Assembly (NCBI GenBank): GCA_964414185.1
Contig: CAYPVK010000006.1
Span: 1-64,000 of the forward strand
Source: UBA7488 sp964414185
Lineage (GTDB): Bacteria; Pseudomonadota; Alphaproteobacteria; CAAHEQ01; UBA3637
Length of the DNA stretch: 64,000 nucleotides
Direction of reading: 5' to 3'
Within the stretch, counting starts at the first letter, position 1. Each line of letters starts with the position of its first letter. This document shows, in pieces, positions 35,384 to 44,891 of the stretch. The notes below the pieces were generated by a model. It had not been told where the DNA came from. It saw nothing but the letters and a program-made list of their open reading frames with translations, and did no database searches. The position numbers were made by a program, and so were the translations under genes.

Positions 35384-35605
35384 ATGAAGAAAAACATTCA
35401 CCCGGATTACCATGAAGTAACGGTTGTTATGACGGATGGTACTCAATATAAAACAAGATCCACTTATGGTAAAGAAGGGGATACGATTCGTTTGGATATT
35501 GACCCGTTGTCACATCCCGCGTGGACAGGTGTTCAACGTTTGCTTGATACAGGCGGTCAATTGGCTAAATTTAATAAAAAATTCGCCGCTTTTAAAAAGA
35601 ACTAA
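35384..35605 (+). CDS. rpmE: 50S ribosomal protein L31
   Basis: This 73-aa protein begins MKKNIHPDYHEV, the standard L31 start, and contains DPLSHPAWTG and KFNKKFAAF. The zinc-binding cysteines of the C+ form are absent, as in many alphaproteobacteria. The ATG has a GGAGAG site; upstream in-frame codons are not used. It has its own promoter and terminator. Confidence 0.96.
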   Translation: MKKNIHPDYHEVTVVMTDGTQYKTRSTYGKEGDTIRLDIDPLSHPAWTGVQRLLDTGGQLAKFNKKFAAFKKN

Positions 35606-35634
35606 GCAAAAAGATTTTTTTAAGTATTTTGAAA

Positions 35635-35669
35635 TTAAAACGGGCCTTCATTTCAGGGGCTCGTTTTTG
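35635..35669 (+). terminator. Intrinsic terminator of rpmE
   Basis: AAAACG-GCC...GGGCTCGTTTTT imperfect stem with T-run, 30 bases after the rpmE stop codon. The remaining ~200 bases up to the promoter at 35901 hold nothing I can name. Confidence 0.6.
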
Positions 35670-35900
35670 TATATGAATTTTTTATAACGAATAAATATTT
35701 CCCGTAAATAAAACATTGCAGCGGAAGTTATTTTTATGAACTCATTGTTTAAAGCGATTATTTGAATTTTTTCAATTTGCGATGACTGACAGCAAAAATT
35801 TGACATGCCTGCCGTTGCTTTTGGTCGACAAAGGGTAAAAACATGTTTTGCCGATTAGTTTTTACTTATAAAATACTAAAAAAGCAACAGAGAGATTCGG

Positions 35901-35928
35901 TTGACATTGTCATATAAAATGCTAAAAT
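35901..35928 (+). promoter_or_regulatory. Strong promoter of the 423-aa exported protein gene
   Basis: TTGACA (35901-35906), 16 bases, TAAAAT (35923-35928). This is the best -35 match in the window. It leaves a 5' leader of about 115 bases before the ATG at 36050, with no obvious hairpin of note. Confidence 0.65.
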
Positions 35929-36049
35929 GGGTAACGAGACGATTATCGCACATCCCAATAAAATAAAATTCGGCTTTTGTGGGAAAATTAACCCGCCATA
36001 AAGAAAAATTCGGATAAAAACCAAATTTACAAAAAGCGAGAGGGGAAAA

Positions 36050-37321
36050 ATGCAAAAACAAATTGTGAAATTCAACCGAAACGCCATTTTGTCATTGGTG
36101 GCGGCATGGGCGCTGTTTGACGTTGCAACGGTACCGGCAAGGGCAGATTCTCCGTTTGGGCAAACAGCCGCCGAAATTATGACGCCCGATTTTTTCAAAG
36201 GGGCGACGGGATATTCGACGCAAGGGTCTGTCAGTGCTGCCGAAAAAAAGGAAATTGTTAAGAAATTCAAAAAGGAAGCAACCGCGCTTAAGCTTCCCGC
36301 CGAAATTTCGGGATTGGTATCGACCGGTTCCATTTTAAATTTTAAAACACAAGCGAACGATTTTATATTGTATATGGGGATTGATATATATATTTTGAAC
36401 GGTCCTCAAGGGATTGCCGTTCAATGTTGCGGCTTTGGTGAAGACAGCATTGCGGAACCGCTGAAAGAAACAAAGGGGATAAACACGGTTACGAAAAAAC
36501 CGTACTTTTCTATACCGAACGGATTTTTAAAACATTTGCCGAATAAAGATTTTTATACGGAAATGCAGCAAATTTTAAACACCAATTTCGGTACGTTGAT
36601 GAATATTGCGGTTTTAAATGAAAAGAAGTTGTCTAAAAACGCTTATGCGGGCAAAATAGCCGATATGCCGGATATAATTTTCCCGAATGAAAAGGGGATG
36701 TTGCATAATATCGATTCCAAAGGGGACAGTTCAATCTGCGATTATTTGGGATACCGCGTCAACAGTTTGATTGCGGCGAAGGAAGCTGGTGAAGTATTCA
36801 TGCCTCGGCAAATTTGCAAAGGCTGGACAATATACGAAAGGAAAATAGGCACCACGGACAATTCTTGCGGGGAATTTATTGTATTGAACGGTAAGCCCAA
36901 TTCAAAAGGGATTATTTGCGCATACCGCACGTTGCAAATCAAAAACGCATTGCAAAAATTGGAACAAATGCAAGCGGGTTTTCACGATTTTATGTATGAA
37001 AAAGGCGTTGAGCCTCAAACCGATCCGACAGGGGCGGATTTAACTGCGGAACAAAGGTTGGTGGCGGCATGGGGCAATGCGTTTGACAATTATATGTTTG
37101 CTTTGTTGCAACGCAAGTTGGACAATCCGCGTCACCCGTGCTATCAAAACCAAAAGGTCAAAACTTTGGATGGCGTTATCGGCAAAGAAAATCCACGCCC
37201 ACAGAATTTTGAAAAAAATCAAAAAGAATCGGCCGATATGCATGTTGAAAAATTACAACGCCACGGCATCAATCACGGCAGCTTTAAAAATTTGTTGGCA
37301 AACAATTCGCGGACAAGGTAA
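36050..37321 (+). CDS. Exported protein of unknown function, 423 aa
   Basis: A signal peptide is visible (about 1-32, cleavage near ARA-DS). The mature protein is mixed alpha/beta, with a CC pair (VQCCGFGED), single cysteines in SICDYLGY, RQICKGW, NSCGEF and GIICAYR that could pair as disulfides, and a Lys/Asn/His-rich C-terminus that looks flexible. I recognise no enzyme motif. A consensus promoter and a GAGAGGGG site suggest good expression. It is monocistronic, convergent with ppiD. Periplasmic or secreted location is inferred from the signal peptide. Confidence 0.68.
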   Translation: MQKQIVKFNRNAILSLVAAWALFDVATVPARADSPFGQTAAEIMTPDFFKGATGYSTQGSVSAAEKKEIVKKFKKEATALKLPAEISGLVSTGSILNFKTQANDFILYMGIDIYILNGPQGIAVQCCGFGEDSIAEPLKETKGINTVTKKPYFSIPNGFLKHLPNKDFYTEMQQILNTNFGTLMNIAVLNEKKLSKNAYAGKIADMPDIIFPNEKGMLHNIDSKGDSSICDYLGYRVNSLIAAKEAGEVFMPRQICKGWTIYERKIGTTDNSCGEFIVLNGKPNSKGIICAYRTLQIKNALQKLEQMQAGFHDFMYEKGVEPQTDPTGADLTAEQRLVAAWGNAFDNYMFALLQRKLDNPRHPCYQNQKVKTLDGVIGKENPRPQNFEKNQKESADMHVEKLQRHGINHGSFKNLLANNSRTR

Positions 37322-37473
37322 TTTCCCCCGGAAACGCCATTTCGGCAAACAATGAAAAAATATCTTGACATTTCGGTCGTCCGAAAATCGGTCAGATATT
37401 GCAGTCATAATCGCCGATGCAAATCGTCGTACATTTAGGCGTACAGGGCGATATTATCAACCTTATAGGCTTA

Positions 37474-37506
37474 AGAAAAACCCATCGGCCATGGCCGGTG
37501 GGTTCG
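37474..37506 (-). terminator. Intrinsic terminator of ppiD
   Basis: AACCCACCGGCC-ATGGCCGATGGGTTTTT on the minus strand, a 12-bp stem with one G-U pair and a T-run. The rest of the 237-bp gap between the exported-protein gene and ppiD shows no gene. Confidence 0.75.
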
Positions 37507-37558
37507 TGTTCAAAATATTATTCGAGGCTGTTAAAAGCCGTTTCAGACTATGAAAGGA

Positions 37559-39463
37559 TTATTCATCCTTGTTGTAAACCGAAAAGGCTTTTTCGATTTC
37601 GATCGTATTGACTTTGACTCCGAATTCATCGGCATATGACGCCATAACTTCATTTGCCATCCCTTCTCCGGTTTGATTTTTCAGGTTTTGTTTTGTAACA
37701 TTTAAACCCAAGGAATCTTTTGACGGATCCGCCGGCGTGATATTTTCGATGGTAGAAATAAAGATGCCCGCGCGAGTCGGCGTCGAAATAATATTTTTAT
37801 TGCCTTCTTTTTGTAAAAAGGCAGGGGCAATGGCTTCCGGAGGCATTTTTTCAACCGTTGAACGTGTCACGTTTTTTTCGGTAAAGCTTTTAAAATTGCC
37901 AAAAACGCCTTGAGCTTGTAAACCGACACCGTTTCGGGCGCGATCCATGATATTCGATACAACAGATTCCAATTGAGCTTTTTGTTGTTCGGCAGTCCAA
38001 AGTTTGATCAAATCGGCTTTTGCTTCTTCAAATGTCTTTTGTGTCGACGGCGTAATGCTGTCAATCCGAGCCACCAAATATCCGTTGCCATTTTCCGTAA
38101 CGGAAGATACGTCGCCCGTGTTCAACATAAAGACATCTTGCAACAACGTGACGTTTTTAAATTCTTCATCCATGGATTTACCGTTTTTGAACGTGCCGGT
38201 AATATCCACGGGCGCCGTTTTTTGAACCTTTAAACCGATAGCGGCGGCTGCGTCTTCCAATGATTTGCCTTCGCCCAATACATCTTCCAATTTGCGCACG
38301 GCTTCTTCCATCGTGTTATAGGATTGTTCGGACGCCAATTGTTTTTTGATTTGAGCCATAATCGAAGCTTTCGACGGCATATTGGCCGCTTGAATATCTT
38401 TGACAAGCAAAATATGCCATCCCAAATCCGTTGAAACGGGACCGACAATCGCTTCTTTTTTCGCGGCAAAGACAGGGTCGGCCAAATCGGCAAGCAAATC
38501 TTCCTTAGACGTCCAACCGAAATTGGTTTGGATTTCGTCTTGGCCGGCTTTTTCTTTGGCAACCTGATAAAAATTATCTTTCGTCAGACCTTTCACGGCA
38601 TCTTTGGCAGCCTCTTCGGTATCAAATAACATTTGAGCCAACTGACGTTTTTCGGGCGTACCGAAAGAAGCTTTGCGTTCTTCATAAATTTCATTGACCT
38701 GCGCATCATCCAACCGGACTTTGTCCGCCATATTTTCGGGCGTAATCGAAACCAACGATAATTCGCGGTATTCGGGCAAAATGAAATTTTCGCTGTACGC
38801 ATCCAAATATTCTTGCAATTCTTCATTTGTCGGTTGTTTTGAAATTTTAATGTTTTGCGGTTCAATCAAAGCGCCGATAATCGTGCGTTTTTCGTTATTA
38901 TAGCGATACATTAAATCGGCCAAAACCGTCGGATTATACCCCAGAGAAATAATCGTGTTCGTCAAATGTTGCATCGCCAATTCGTTTTTAAGTTGTTTGG
39001 CAAGCTGAGCTTCTGTCGTTTTGGCTTGTACCAAATAAGTGTAAAAAATGTTTTTGTCAAAATTACCCAAGGCGTCGTGAAAAGCTTCGTTGCGTTCGAC
39101 ATATTTTTGAACGGCTTTGTCGGAAGCGGCCAAACCGAGTTCATCCTTTACCCCCGATTGAACCAATTCGATAACCATTGTTTGAACGGCCGAATCCAAC
39201 ATGCCCGCTTGTAATGCCCGTGCGGGGGAAACATATTGTCCGCCCATCATCGCCGACATGCGCTGACGCTGTGTGTCAAAGGCTTGAGATAAAGCATTCA
39301 TGGATACTTTTTGCGAACCGACTTCAATTGCAGCGTTGTTGGTTGACAAGCTGAGATTCATCAAACCACCGAGCCCCCAAAAGACCACCATTGAAATAAG
39401 CAATAACCCCAAAATAATTTTGGCGCCCCAACTTTTTGAAAAATCGCTGAAAAATGAAATCAT
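37559..39463 (-). CDS. ppiD: PpiD-like periplasmic folding factor (SurA-N/parvulin type)
   Basis: A 634-aa protein anchored by one N-terminal membrane segment (about 14-35). It has a SurA-N-like chaperone domain (about 40-200, including YGQ-type helix MSALSQAFDTQRQRM in a modified form) and a parvulin-like domain (about 260-370, RQLAQMLFDTEEAA...GWTSKEDL...GPVSTDLGWHILLV). A second helical region and tail complete it. PpiD sits at the SecYEG exit and helps newly exported proteins fold. Length fits the family. A promoter and terminator bracket the gene. Confidence 0.9.
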   Translation of the reverse strand: MISFFSDFSKSWGAKIILGLLLISMVVFWGLGGLMNLSLSTNNAAIEVGSQKVSMNALSQAFDTQRQRMSAMMGGQYVSPARALQAGMLDSAVQTMVIELVQSGVKDELGLAASDKAVQKYVERNEAFHDALGNFDKNIFYTYLVQAKTTEAQLAKQLKNELAMQHLTNTIISLGYNPTVLADLMYRYNNEKRTIIGALIEPQNIKISKQPTNEELQEYLDAYSENFILPEYRELSLVSITPENMADKVRLDDAQVNEIYEERKASFGTPEKRQLAQMLFDTEEAAKDAVKGLTKDNFYQVAKEKAGQDEIQTNFGWTSKEDLLADLADPVFAAKKEAIVGPVSTDLGWHILLVKDIQAANMPSKASIMAQIKKQLASEQSYNTMEEAVRKLEDVLGEGKSLEDAAAAIGLKVQKTAPVDITGTFKNGKSMDEEFKNVTLLQDVFMLNTGDVSSVTENGNGYLVARIDSITPSTQKTFEEAKADLIKLWTAEQQKAQLESVVSNIMDRARNGVGLQAQGVFGNFKSFTEKNVTRSTVEKMPPEAIAPAFLQKEGNKNIISTPTRAGIFISTIENITPADPSKDSLGLNVTKQNLKNQTGEGMANEVMASYADEFGVKVNTIEIEKAFSVYNKDE

Positions 39464-39500
39464 GTTTGTTTCCCTTTATATTAATGAAATTATTGGGCCA

Positions 39501-39529
39501 TTTATACACTATTTTTTATGGGCGTGCAA
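39501..39529 (-). promoter_or_regulatory. Promoter of ppiD
   Basis: Minus-strand TTGCAC (39524-39529), 17 bases, TATAAA (39501-39506), again with GTG before the -10 box. Confidence 0.55.
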
Positions 39530-39619
39530 GAATTATGTAAAATATACGGATAAAAAACACGGGACAAAGGGGAAAAGTAACATAATTTTGCAACAAAAAT
39601 GCAATTTTTTTAAATTATT

Positions 39620-39653
39620 TCAAAAAAAAGCCTTCAATTTTGAAGGCTTTTAA
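39620..39653 (-). terminator. Intrinsic terminator of topA
   Basis: AAAAGCCTTCA/TGAAGGCTTTT hairpin followed by eight T on the minus strand. It separates topA from ppiD. Confidence 0.85.
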
Positions 39654-39686
39654 ACTTTAATTATTTTTTTACATAAAAGCATTTAT

Positions 39687-42170
39687 TTATTTTTGATGTA
39701 TGCGGGCATTTAACAAATCAACGGCTTCGGCTTCGGTCGGAACTTGACCGCCGTTTTTAACCGATGCCATGATTTTACCGGCCTTTACATACGGGCCGTA
39801 ACGCCCGATTTGATAAGTAATCGTTTCGCCGTTGTATTTGCCGACTTCCGTGGCAGCTGCCACCTTTTTATTGGACGCCAACAATTCAAGCGCACGGGCA
39901 AGTTCAATCGTATAAACGTTGTCCGCAGGCGTCAAAGATTGATATATTTTCCCGCGTTTGACAAACGGTCCGAATTTGCCCAATCCCGCTTCAACGGGTT
40001 CTTTTGTTTTTGGGTCTGTGCCAAGTGAGCGAGGCAAGGATAACAATTGCATAGCTTTTGCAAAATCAACTTCGGCCGGGTCGGCGCCTTTGGGCAAGCC
40101 GGCACGCTTGGCATCTTTGCCGATGCCCGCTTGAACATACCAACCGTACGGCCCCTTTTTGATAATAATATCACGCCCCGTTTCATCTTTGCCCAAATCG
40201 TATGTTTTGGGCTCTTCCATATGAATTTCGATTGCCGAACCGTTTTCATCCCTTGAGGGGTCTATGATGGCAAATTGTTTCGTATATTTGCATTTCGGAT
40301 AATCGTTGCAACCGATAAAGGCACCGTATTTGCCGACCCGTAATGATAATTTGTGTTGCTTGCATTCGGGGCAAATGCGCGATTCTTCGGTCGGGAATAA
40401 ATGTTTTTCCAATGTTTTGGCAACCGTTTCAAGCACTTCGCCCATCTTGACGGGTTCAACGTTTTTTACGGTGCCGGTAAACGGTATCCAAAAATCTTGC
40501 AATACCTGTTTCCATTCGATTTTACCGTTTGTGATTTCATCCAATTTATCTTCCAAACCGGCAGTGTAATCGTATTGAATATATTGGTTGAAATAATTTT
40601 CAAGGAAAGCCGTAACGATGCGCCCGCGGTCTTCGGGATAAAACCGTTTGTTTTCCAAACGCACATATTTGCGGTCTTGCAATACGGATAAAATCGTCGC
40701 ATACGTGGACGGACGTCCGATGCCGAGCTCTTCCAAGCGTTTGACAAGGCTGGCTTCGGTAAAACGCGGCGGCGGTTCGGTGAAGTGTTGGTCGGCGCGG
40801 ACGCCCAGCGTTTCAAGGCTTTCTTTTTCGTTCATGACCGGCAGGATTTTGGAATCGTCGTCGCCTTTGTCATCGTCGATGTCTTCTTTATAAACCTTGA
40901 TAAATCCGGGGAAAGCAATTGTTTGGCCCGTCGCGCGCAGTTGCAATTTATTATCGGTTGACGGAATATCGACACCGACTTTGTCAAAGACGGCGCTTTC
41001 CATTTGACAGGCAACCGTGCGTTTCCAAATCAATTCATATAGTTTGCGTTGATCGGGAGTCAAATATTGAGCCACCGATTCGGGCGTACGGTTAACATTC
41101 GTCGGGCGGATGGCTTCGTGCGCTTCTTGCGCATTTTTCGAATTGTTTTTATAAAAGCGCGGTTTTTCGGGAATATATTCTTTGCCGTATTCTTTTTCCA
41201 CTAAAGCGCGAATGTCATTAATCGCTTCGGGTGCCAACGCAACCGAATCGGTACGCATATACGTAATTAAACCTGCTTGTTCGCCGCCTAAATCAGCCCC
41301 TTCATACAAACTTTGTGCCGTTTGCATTGTTTTTTTCGCGCCAAACCCGAGCTTACGGGACGCTTCCTGTTGCAAAGTTGATGTCGTAAAAGCGGGAGCA
41401 GGGTTGCGCTTGGCTTGTTTTTTTTCAATCGTTCCGACGATGAATTCAGCATCTTCCACCCGTTTTTTTATATCGCCGGCAATCGTTGAATTGGCCAAAT
41501 CAAATTTATCCAATTTTTTGCCGTCCGCTTGCGTGAGTTTTGCGGTAAATTTTTCTTTGCGTTCGGTATTTAAATCAACATCCACCGTCCAATATTCTTT
41601 GGGCACAAAGCCGTTGATTTCGTCTTCGCGTTCCGATACCAAACGCAAAGCGACCGATTGTACGCGGCCGGCAGATTTCGCGCCCGGCAATTTGCGCCAT
41701 AAAATCGGCGAAATATTAAATCCGACCAAGTAATCCAACGCTCGGCGTGCCAAATATGCATCAACCAAATTCATATCGATTTGGCGCGGGTTTTTAATAG
41801 CTTCCAAAATCGCATTTTTTGTGATTTGGTGAAATACAACGCGGAAAACGGGAAAATCTTTTTTCAACTTTTTGCGCCGTTTTAATTCTTGCACGACATG
41901 CCATGAAATGGCTTCTCCTTCCCTATCGGGGTCGGAAGCCAAATATAATTCGTCGGCGGATGCCAAAGCCTTAACAATGTCGCGCATGGTTTTTTCGCCG
42001 CGCGGTTGCATTTCCCAATCCATTTTAAAATCTTCTTCGGGGCGTACCGAACCGTTTTTTGCCGGCAAATCGCAAATATGCCCGAAACTGGCCATGACTT
42101 TATAATCTTTGCCCAAATATTTATTGATTGTTTTTGCTTTTGCGGGAGATTCGACTATAACTAATTTCAC
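39687..42170 (-). CDS. topA: DNA topoisomerase I (type IA)
   Basis: The 827-aa enzyme relaxes negative supercoils. Visible parts are the N-terminal toprim domain (VIVESPAKAKTI, DPDREGEAISWH), the active-site YMRTDS motif (tyrosine near residue 305) and RPTNV. One C4 zinc ribbon follows (CPECKQHKL...GCNDYPKCKY, near residue 610-640), with C-terminal lysine-rich repeats containing GPFVKRG and GPYVKAG. A single zinc ribbon plus these repeats is the usual alphaproteobacterial layout. It is the last gene of the plsY-dprA-topA run. Confidence 0.97.
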   Translation of the reverse strand: MKLVIVESPAKAKTINKYLGKDYKVMASFGHICDLPAKNGSVRPEEDFKMDWEMQPRGEKTMRDIVKALASADELYLASDPDREGEAISWHVVQELKRRKKLKKDFPVFRVVFHQITKNAILEAIKNPRQIDMNLVDAYLARRALDYLVGFNISPILWRKLPGAKSAGRVQSVALRLVSEREDEINGFVPKEYWTVDVDLNTERKEKFTAKLTQADGKKLDKFDLANSTIAGDIKKRVEDAEFIVGTIEKKQAKRNPAPAFTTSTLQQEASRKLGFGAKKTMQTAQSLYEGADLGGEQAGLITYMRTDSVALAPEAINDIRALVEKEYGKEYIPEKPRFYKNNSKNAQEAHEAIRPTNVNRTPESVAQYLTPDQRKLYELIWKRTVACQMESAVFDKVGVDIPSTDNKLQLRATGQTIAFPGFIKVYKEDIDDDKGDDDSKILPVMNEKESLETLGVRADQHFTEPPPRFTEASLVKRLEELGIGRPSTYATILSVLQDRKYVRLENKRFYPEDRGRIVTAFLENYFNQYIQYDYTAGLEDKLDEITNGKIEWKQVLQDFWIPFTGTVKNVEPVKMGEVLETVAKTLEKHLFPTEESRICPECKQHKLSLRVGKYGAFIGCNDYPKCKYTKQFAIIDPSRDENGSAIEIHMEEPKTYDLGKDETGRDIIIKKGPYGWYVQAGIGKDAKRAGLPKGADPAEVDFAKAMQLLSLPRSLGTDPKTKEPVEAGLGKFGPFVKRGKIYQSLTPADNVYTIELARALELLASNKKVAAATEVGKYNGETITYQIGRYGPYVKAGKIMASVKNGGQVPTEAEAVDLLNARIHQK

Positions 42171-42182
42171 GTTGTTTTTCCT

Positions 42183-43319
42183 TTACTCTTTTATCTGCGC
42201 CAATAATGAAACGCGGTTGCCGGGAAAACGTTCAATGCGGCCGGCCAATTCCAATTCGACCAATATAATGCTTACAAGCTGAGCCGACAACCCCGTGCCG
42301 CCGATTAAATCGTTAATGCCTGTTGTTTCGGGACTTAAATTTTCAACAATGATTTTGCGCGCCTTATCCAAATCATTTTCCAAAACGACGGAATAAGGTT
42401 CCATTGTTTGTTCAAATGCCGGTTCTTCCATTCGGAACGAATGAGTTAAATCATCCAAAGCGTTAATGACGTCGGATGCTTTTTCCACCAGATATGCCCC
42501 GTTTTTTATCAGTTTGTTCGGTCCTTCGCTGCGCGGTTCAAGCGGAAATCCGGGAACGGCGAACAAAAGGCGCTTTTGTTCTTTTGCCATGCGAGCGGTA
42601 ATTAACGATCCTGAGCGTAATTCGGCTTCAATGACGATAATCCCTTTGGACAAACCCGAAATAATGCGGTTTCGGCGCGGAAAGTTTTGCGGCGTGACGG
42701 GTGATCCGAACGGCAATTCCGACAGAACACATCCCCTTGAAAAAAGCTCTTCACATAACGCTTGGTTTTCTTTCGGATATATATTGTCTAAACTTGTCCC
42801 GAACACGGCAACGGTTCCTCCCTTGCCGTCGGTGTTGGACAAGGCCCCCATGTGAGCGGCCGAATCTATGCCTTTTGCCATGCCCGATACGATGGTCAAA
42901 TCCGCTTTGCTTAAATCGGTAGCCAATCGGCTTGTAAAGTTTTTACCGTTAAGTGACGCTCCGCGGGTGCCGACAATGCCGACGCAAGTTTTACGTGTCA
43001 AAGTCAAATGCCCTTTCACATATAAAATCGGCGGCGCATCTTCGATTGTTTTTAACAGTTTGGGGTATTCGGGATGATTCAACGGCAAAATTTCGGCACC
43101 GATTTTTTCGGCCTTTTCCAGCTGGGCATTAACTTGTTTTTCGCCGGCCAATACTATCGGTTTTGTTCTTCCGCCGCGGCGGGCAAACGCATCCAAATGG
43201 CAAATGGCTTCTTTTGGGGAACCGAAATAAGAAATAAGGTTGCGAAACGTAATCGGGCCGACGTTTTCACTTAAAGCTAACTGAAGCCATTCTTTTTTTT
43301 CTTGGACGGTCAGACTCAT
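42183..43319 (-). CDS. dprA: DNA-processing protein DprA
   Basis: The 378-aa protein loads RecA on incoming single strands during natural transformation. The Rossmann-like core shows GIVGTRGASLNG, SGMAKGIDSAAH and FPRRNRIISGLS, followed by EAELRSGSLITA. A short N-terminal helical domain and a C-terminal winged-helix-like part (ETTGINDLIGGTGLSAQLV) complete it. It lies 14 bases after plsY and 12 before topA, on the same strand. Its presence alone does not prove competence. Confidence 0.95.
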   Translation of the reverse strand: MSLTVQEKKEWLQLALSENVGPITFRNLISYFGSPKEAICHLDAFARRGGRTKPIVLAGEKQVNAQLEKAEKIGAEILPLNHPEYPKLLKTIEDAPPILYVKGHLTLTRKTCVGIVGTRGASLNGKNFTSRLATDLSKADLTIVSGMAKGIDSAAHMGALSNTDGKGGTVAVFGTSLDNIYPKENQALCEELFSRGCVLSELPFGSPVTPQNFPRRNRIISGLSKGIIVIEAELRSGSLITARMAKEQKRLLFAVPGFPLEPRSEGPNKLIKNGAYLVEKASDVINALDDLTHSFRMEEPAFEQTMEPYSVVLENDLDKARKIIVENLSPETTGINDLIGGTGLSAQLVSIILVELELAGRIERFPGNRVSLLAQIKE

Positions 43320-43333
43320 TTAACGGCGCATCC

Positions 43334-43975
43334 TTATTTTTGTTTGTCTTTTTTTGTATTTTGCATGGGCATGCCGGACGTTTTCTTTTTAAAGGAAATT
43401 TTGCTTTCTTCGCCCCTTATCAACCGTTTAATGTTTTCTTTATGGCGATAAAACGATAAAAGTGTTAAAAAAGCATAACACAGTGCCGCTTCGGAATTGG
43501 CAAAAACGAATGCATAAAACGGTGCCGCGAAAAGTGCTACCAATGCCGATAAAGACGAAAAACGGAATGTTACGGCGACGAATAACCATGTCAATGCCGT
43601 CAATATGCCGACAACGGGCGTCATGGCAAGCATAAGCCCCAACGTTGAAGCAACGCCTTTCCCGCCTTTAAATTTTAACCAAATCGGGTAGTTATGTCCC
43701 AAAACGGCACATACGCCCGCAATCAGACCCGCCATTTGGGATTGGTACATCCATTGGCATAATAAAGCGATAAAACCCGCTTTAAAAACATCGAACAATA
43801 ACGTAAGAAGTGCCAAATCTTTTCGCCCGGTTCGCAGCACGTTTGTCGCGCCGATATTGCCCGAACCGATTTTTCGAATATCGCCCAGCCCCGCCAAGCG
43901 TGTGAAAACCAAACCGAATGGGATTGAACCGAATAAATATCCTAAGCCGGCCGAAATCAAAAATGCAGGTATCAT
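43334..43975 (-). CDS. plsY: Acyl-phosphate:glycerol-3-phosphate acyltransferase
   Basis: A 213-aa membrane protein with the PlsY motifs: GSIPFGLVFTRLAGLGDIRKIGSGNIGATNV split over the first loop, and KFKGGKGVAST further on. It makes lysophosphatidic acid from acyl phosphate and glycerol 3-phosphate, the first step of phospholipid synthesis. The C-terminal basic tail of about 25 residues is longer than usual. Confidence 0.96.
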   Translation of the reverse strand: MIPAFLISAGLGYLFGSIPFGLVFTRLAGLGDIRKIGSGNIGATNVLRTGRKDLALLTLLFDVFKAGFIALLCQWMYQSQMAGLIAGVCAVLGHNYPIWLKFKGGKGVASTLGLMLAMTPVVGILTALTWLFVAVTFRFSSLSALVALFAAPFYAFVFANSEAALCYAFLTLLSFYRHKENIKRLIRGEESKISFKKKTSGMPMQNTKKDKQK

Positions 43976-44143
43976 TTTAATACTCCCGAAAAGAAGAACA
44001 ACATGTTGTTGTTTTTAACATTCTGTCCTTATTTATACCGCATTTGATTTAAAACGCAAGCAAAAAATGTCTTTTGCTTTGGGAAAAAGGGTATCGTTTT
44101 ATTCTTATTATATAAATATAATATCATTGATGAAAGAAATTAG

Positions 44144-44173
44144 TTGACAAAAAATAAATTTTGACGTTAGAAT
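44144..44173 (+). promoter_or_regulatory. Promoter of the 188-aa gene
   Basis: TTGACA (44144-44149), 18 bases, TAGAAT (44168-44173), about 50 bases before the GTG start. Confidence 0.55.
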
Positions 44174-44225
44174 AAAAAGCGTAGTGTAAAAAACATACCT
44201 GTTTATTTAAAAAAAGGAAATTCTC

Positions 44226-44792
44226 GTGAAACGTTCTCCCCGAAATAACCATTCGTATCAAGCAAAACGCATTCAAAAAATTATCAATTCGCAAGTAAAT
44301 GTCTTAACGGATTTGGTCGAAACCGCACTTAATAAAGGCAAACTTATGAAAGATAGTGAAACTGATCAAGAATGTGTGGTTTACCAAGATGAAATGTACC
44401 GTGCTCAATTGGCCGTCCAAACGGATTCTTACGGAAAGCTGCATCCCGTGGGTCATGGAAAAATCGATTGTGTCGGGGATGGGGATGATGATTACATGAA
44501 GTTTTGTTATGATACGCATTCGTGTTTGTCGTCTTCTCTTAAATTTCAATGGGGCCGCTCAAAAGGCGAAGTTCATTTTGAAGCCGGGCAATTAATGGGG
44601 GCGGCTCAAATCATTGAAGCCGTTGACAGACGTTTTGTCATGCGCCGCCATCTCTTTATTGCTAAAAAAATCGGTGCCTTTTTGGCGTTGGCCGCTTGTA
44701 TCGGGTTTGAAAATGCTCATAACGGTTCGCACCGCACGGTTGCTTGCCGCAATCCGGCGATTGTTTGCAACATTGAATCGCATGTGCGATAA
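44226..44792 (+). CDS. Hypothetical protein, 188 aa
   Basis: It starts with GTG, preceded by AAGGAAA. There is no signal peptide. The middle has an acidic run (CVGDGDDDYMKF) and cysteines; the C-terminus is basic with a weakly hydrophobic stretch (IGAFLALAACIGF) and several Cys/His (HNGSHRTVACRNPAIVC). The last two features might form a membrane contact or bind metal, but no known motif fits. It lies alone between plsY and recJ, with its own promoter. No family is recognised. Confidence 0.62.
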   Translation: MKRSPRNNHSYQAKRIQKIINSQVNVLTDLVETALNKGKLMKDSETDQECVVYQDEMYRAQLAVQTDSYGKLHPVGHGKIDCVGDGDDDYMKFCYDTHSCLSSSLKFQWGRSKGEVHFEAGQLMGAAQIIEAVDRRFVMRRHLFIAKKIGAFLALAACIGFENAHNGSHRTVACRNPAIVCNIESHVR

Positions 44793-44891
44793 ATTTGCGA
44801 TTCCCATGCATTTATGCCGGATGGTTTTATCTTTGCGGTTTTATTTTGATAATTTTAATCGAATATGATAAAAGTGCTGTTAAAAAAAGGT

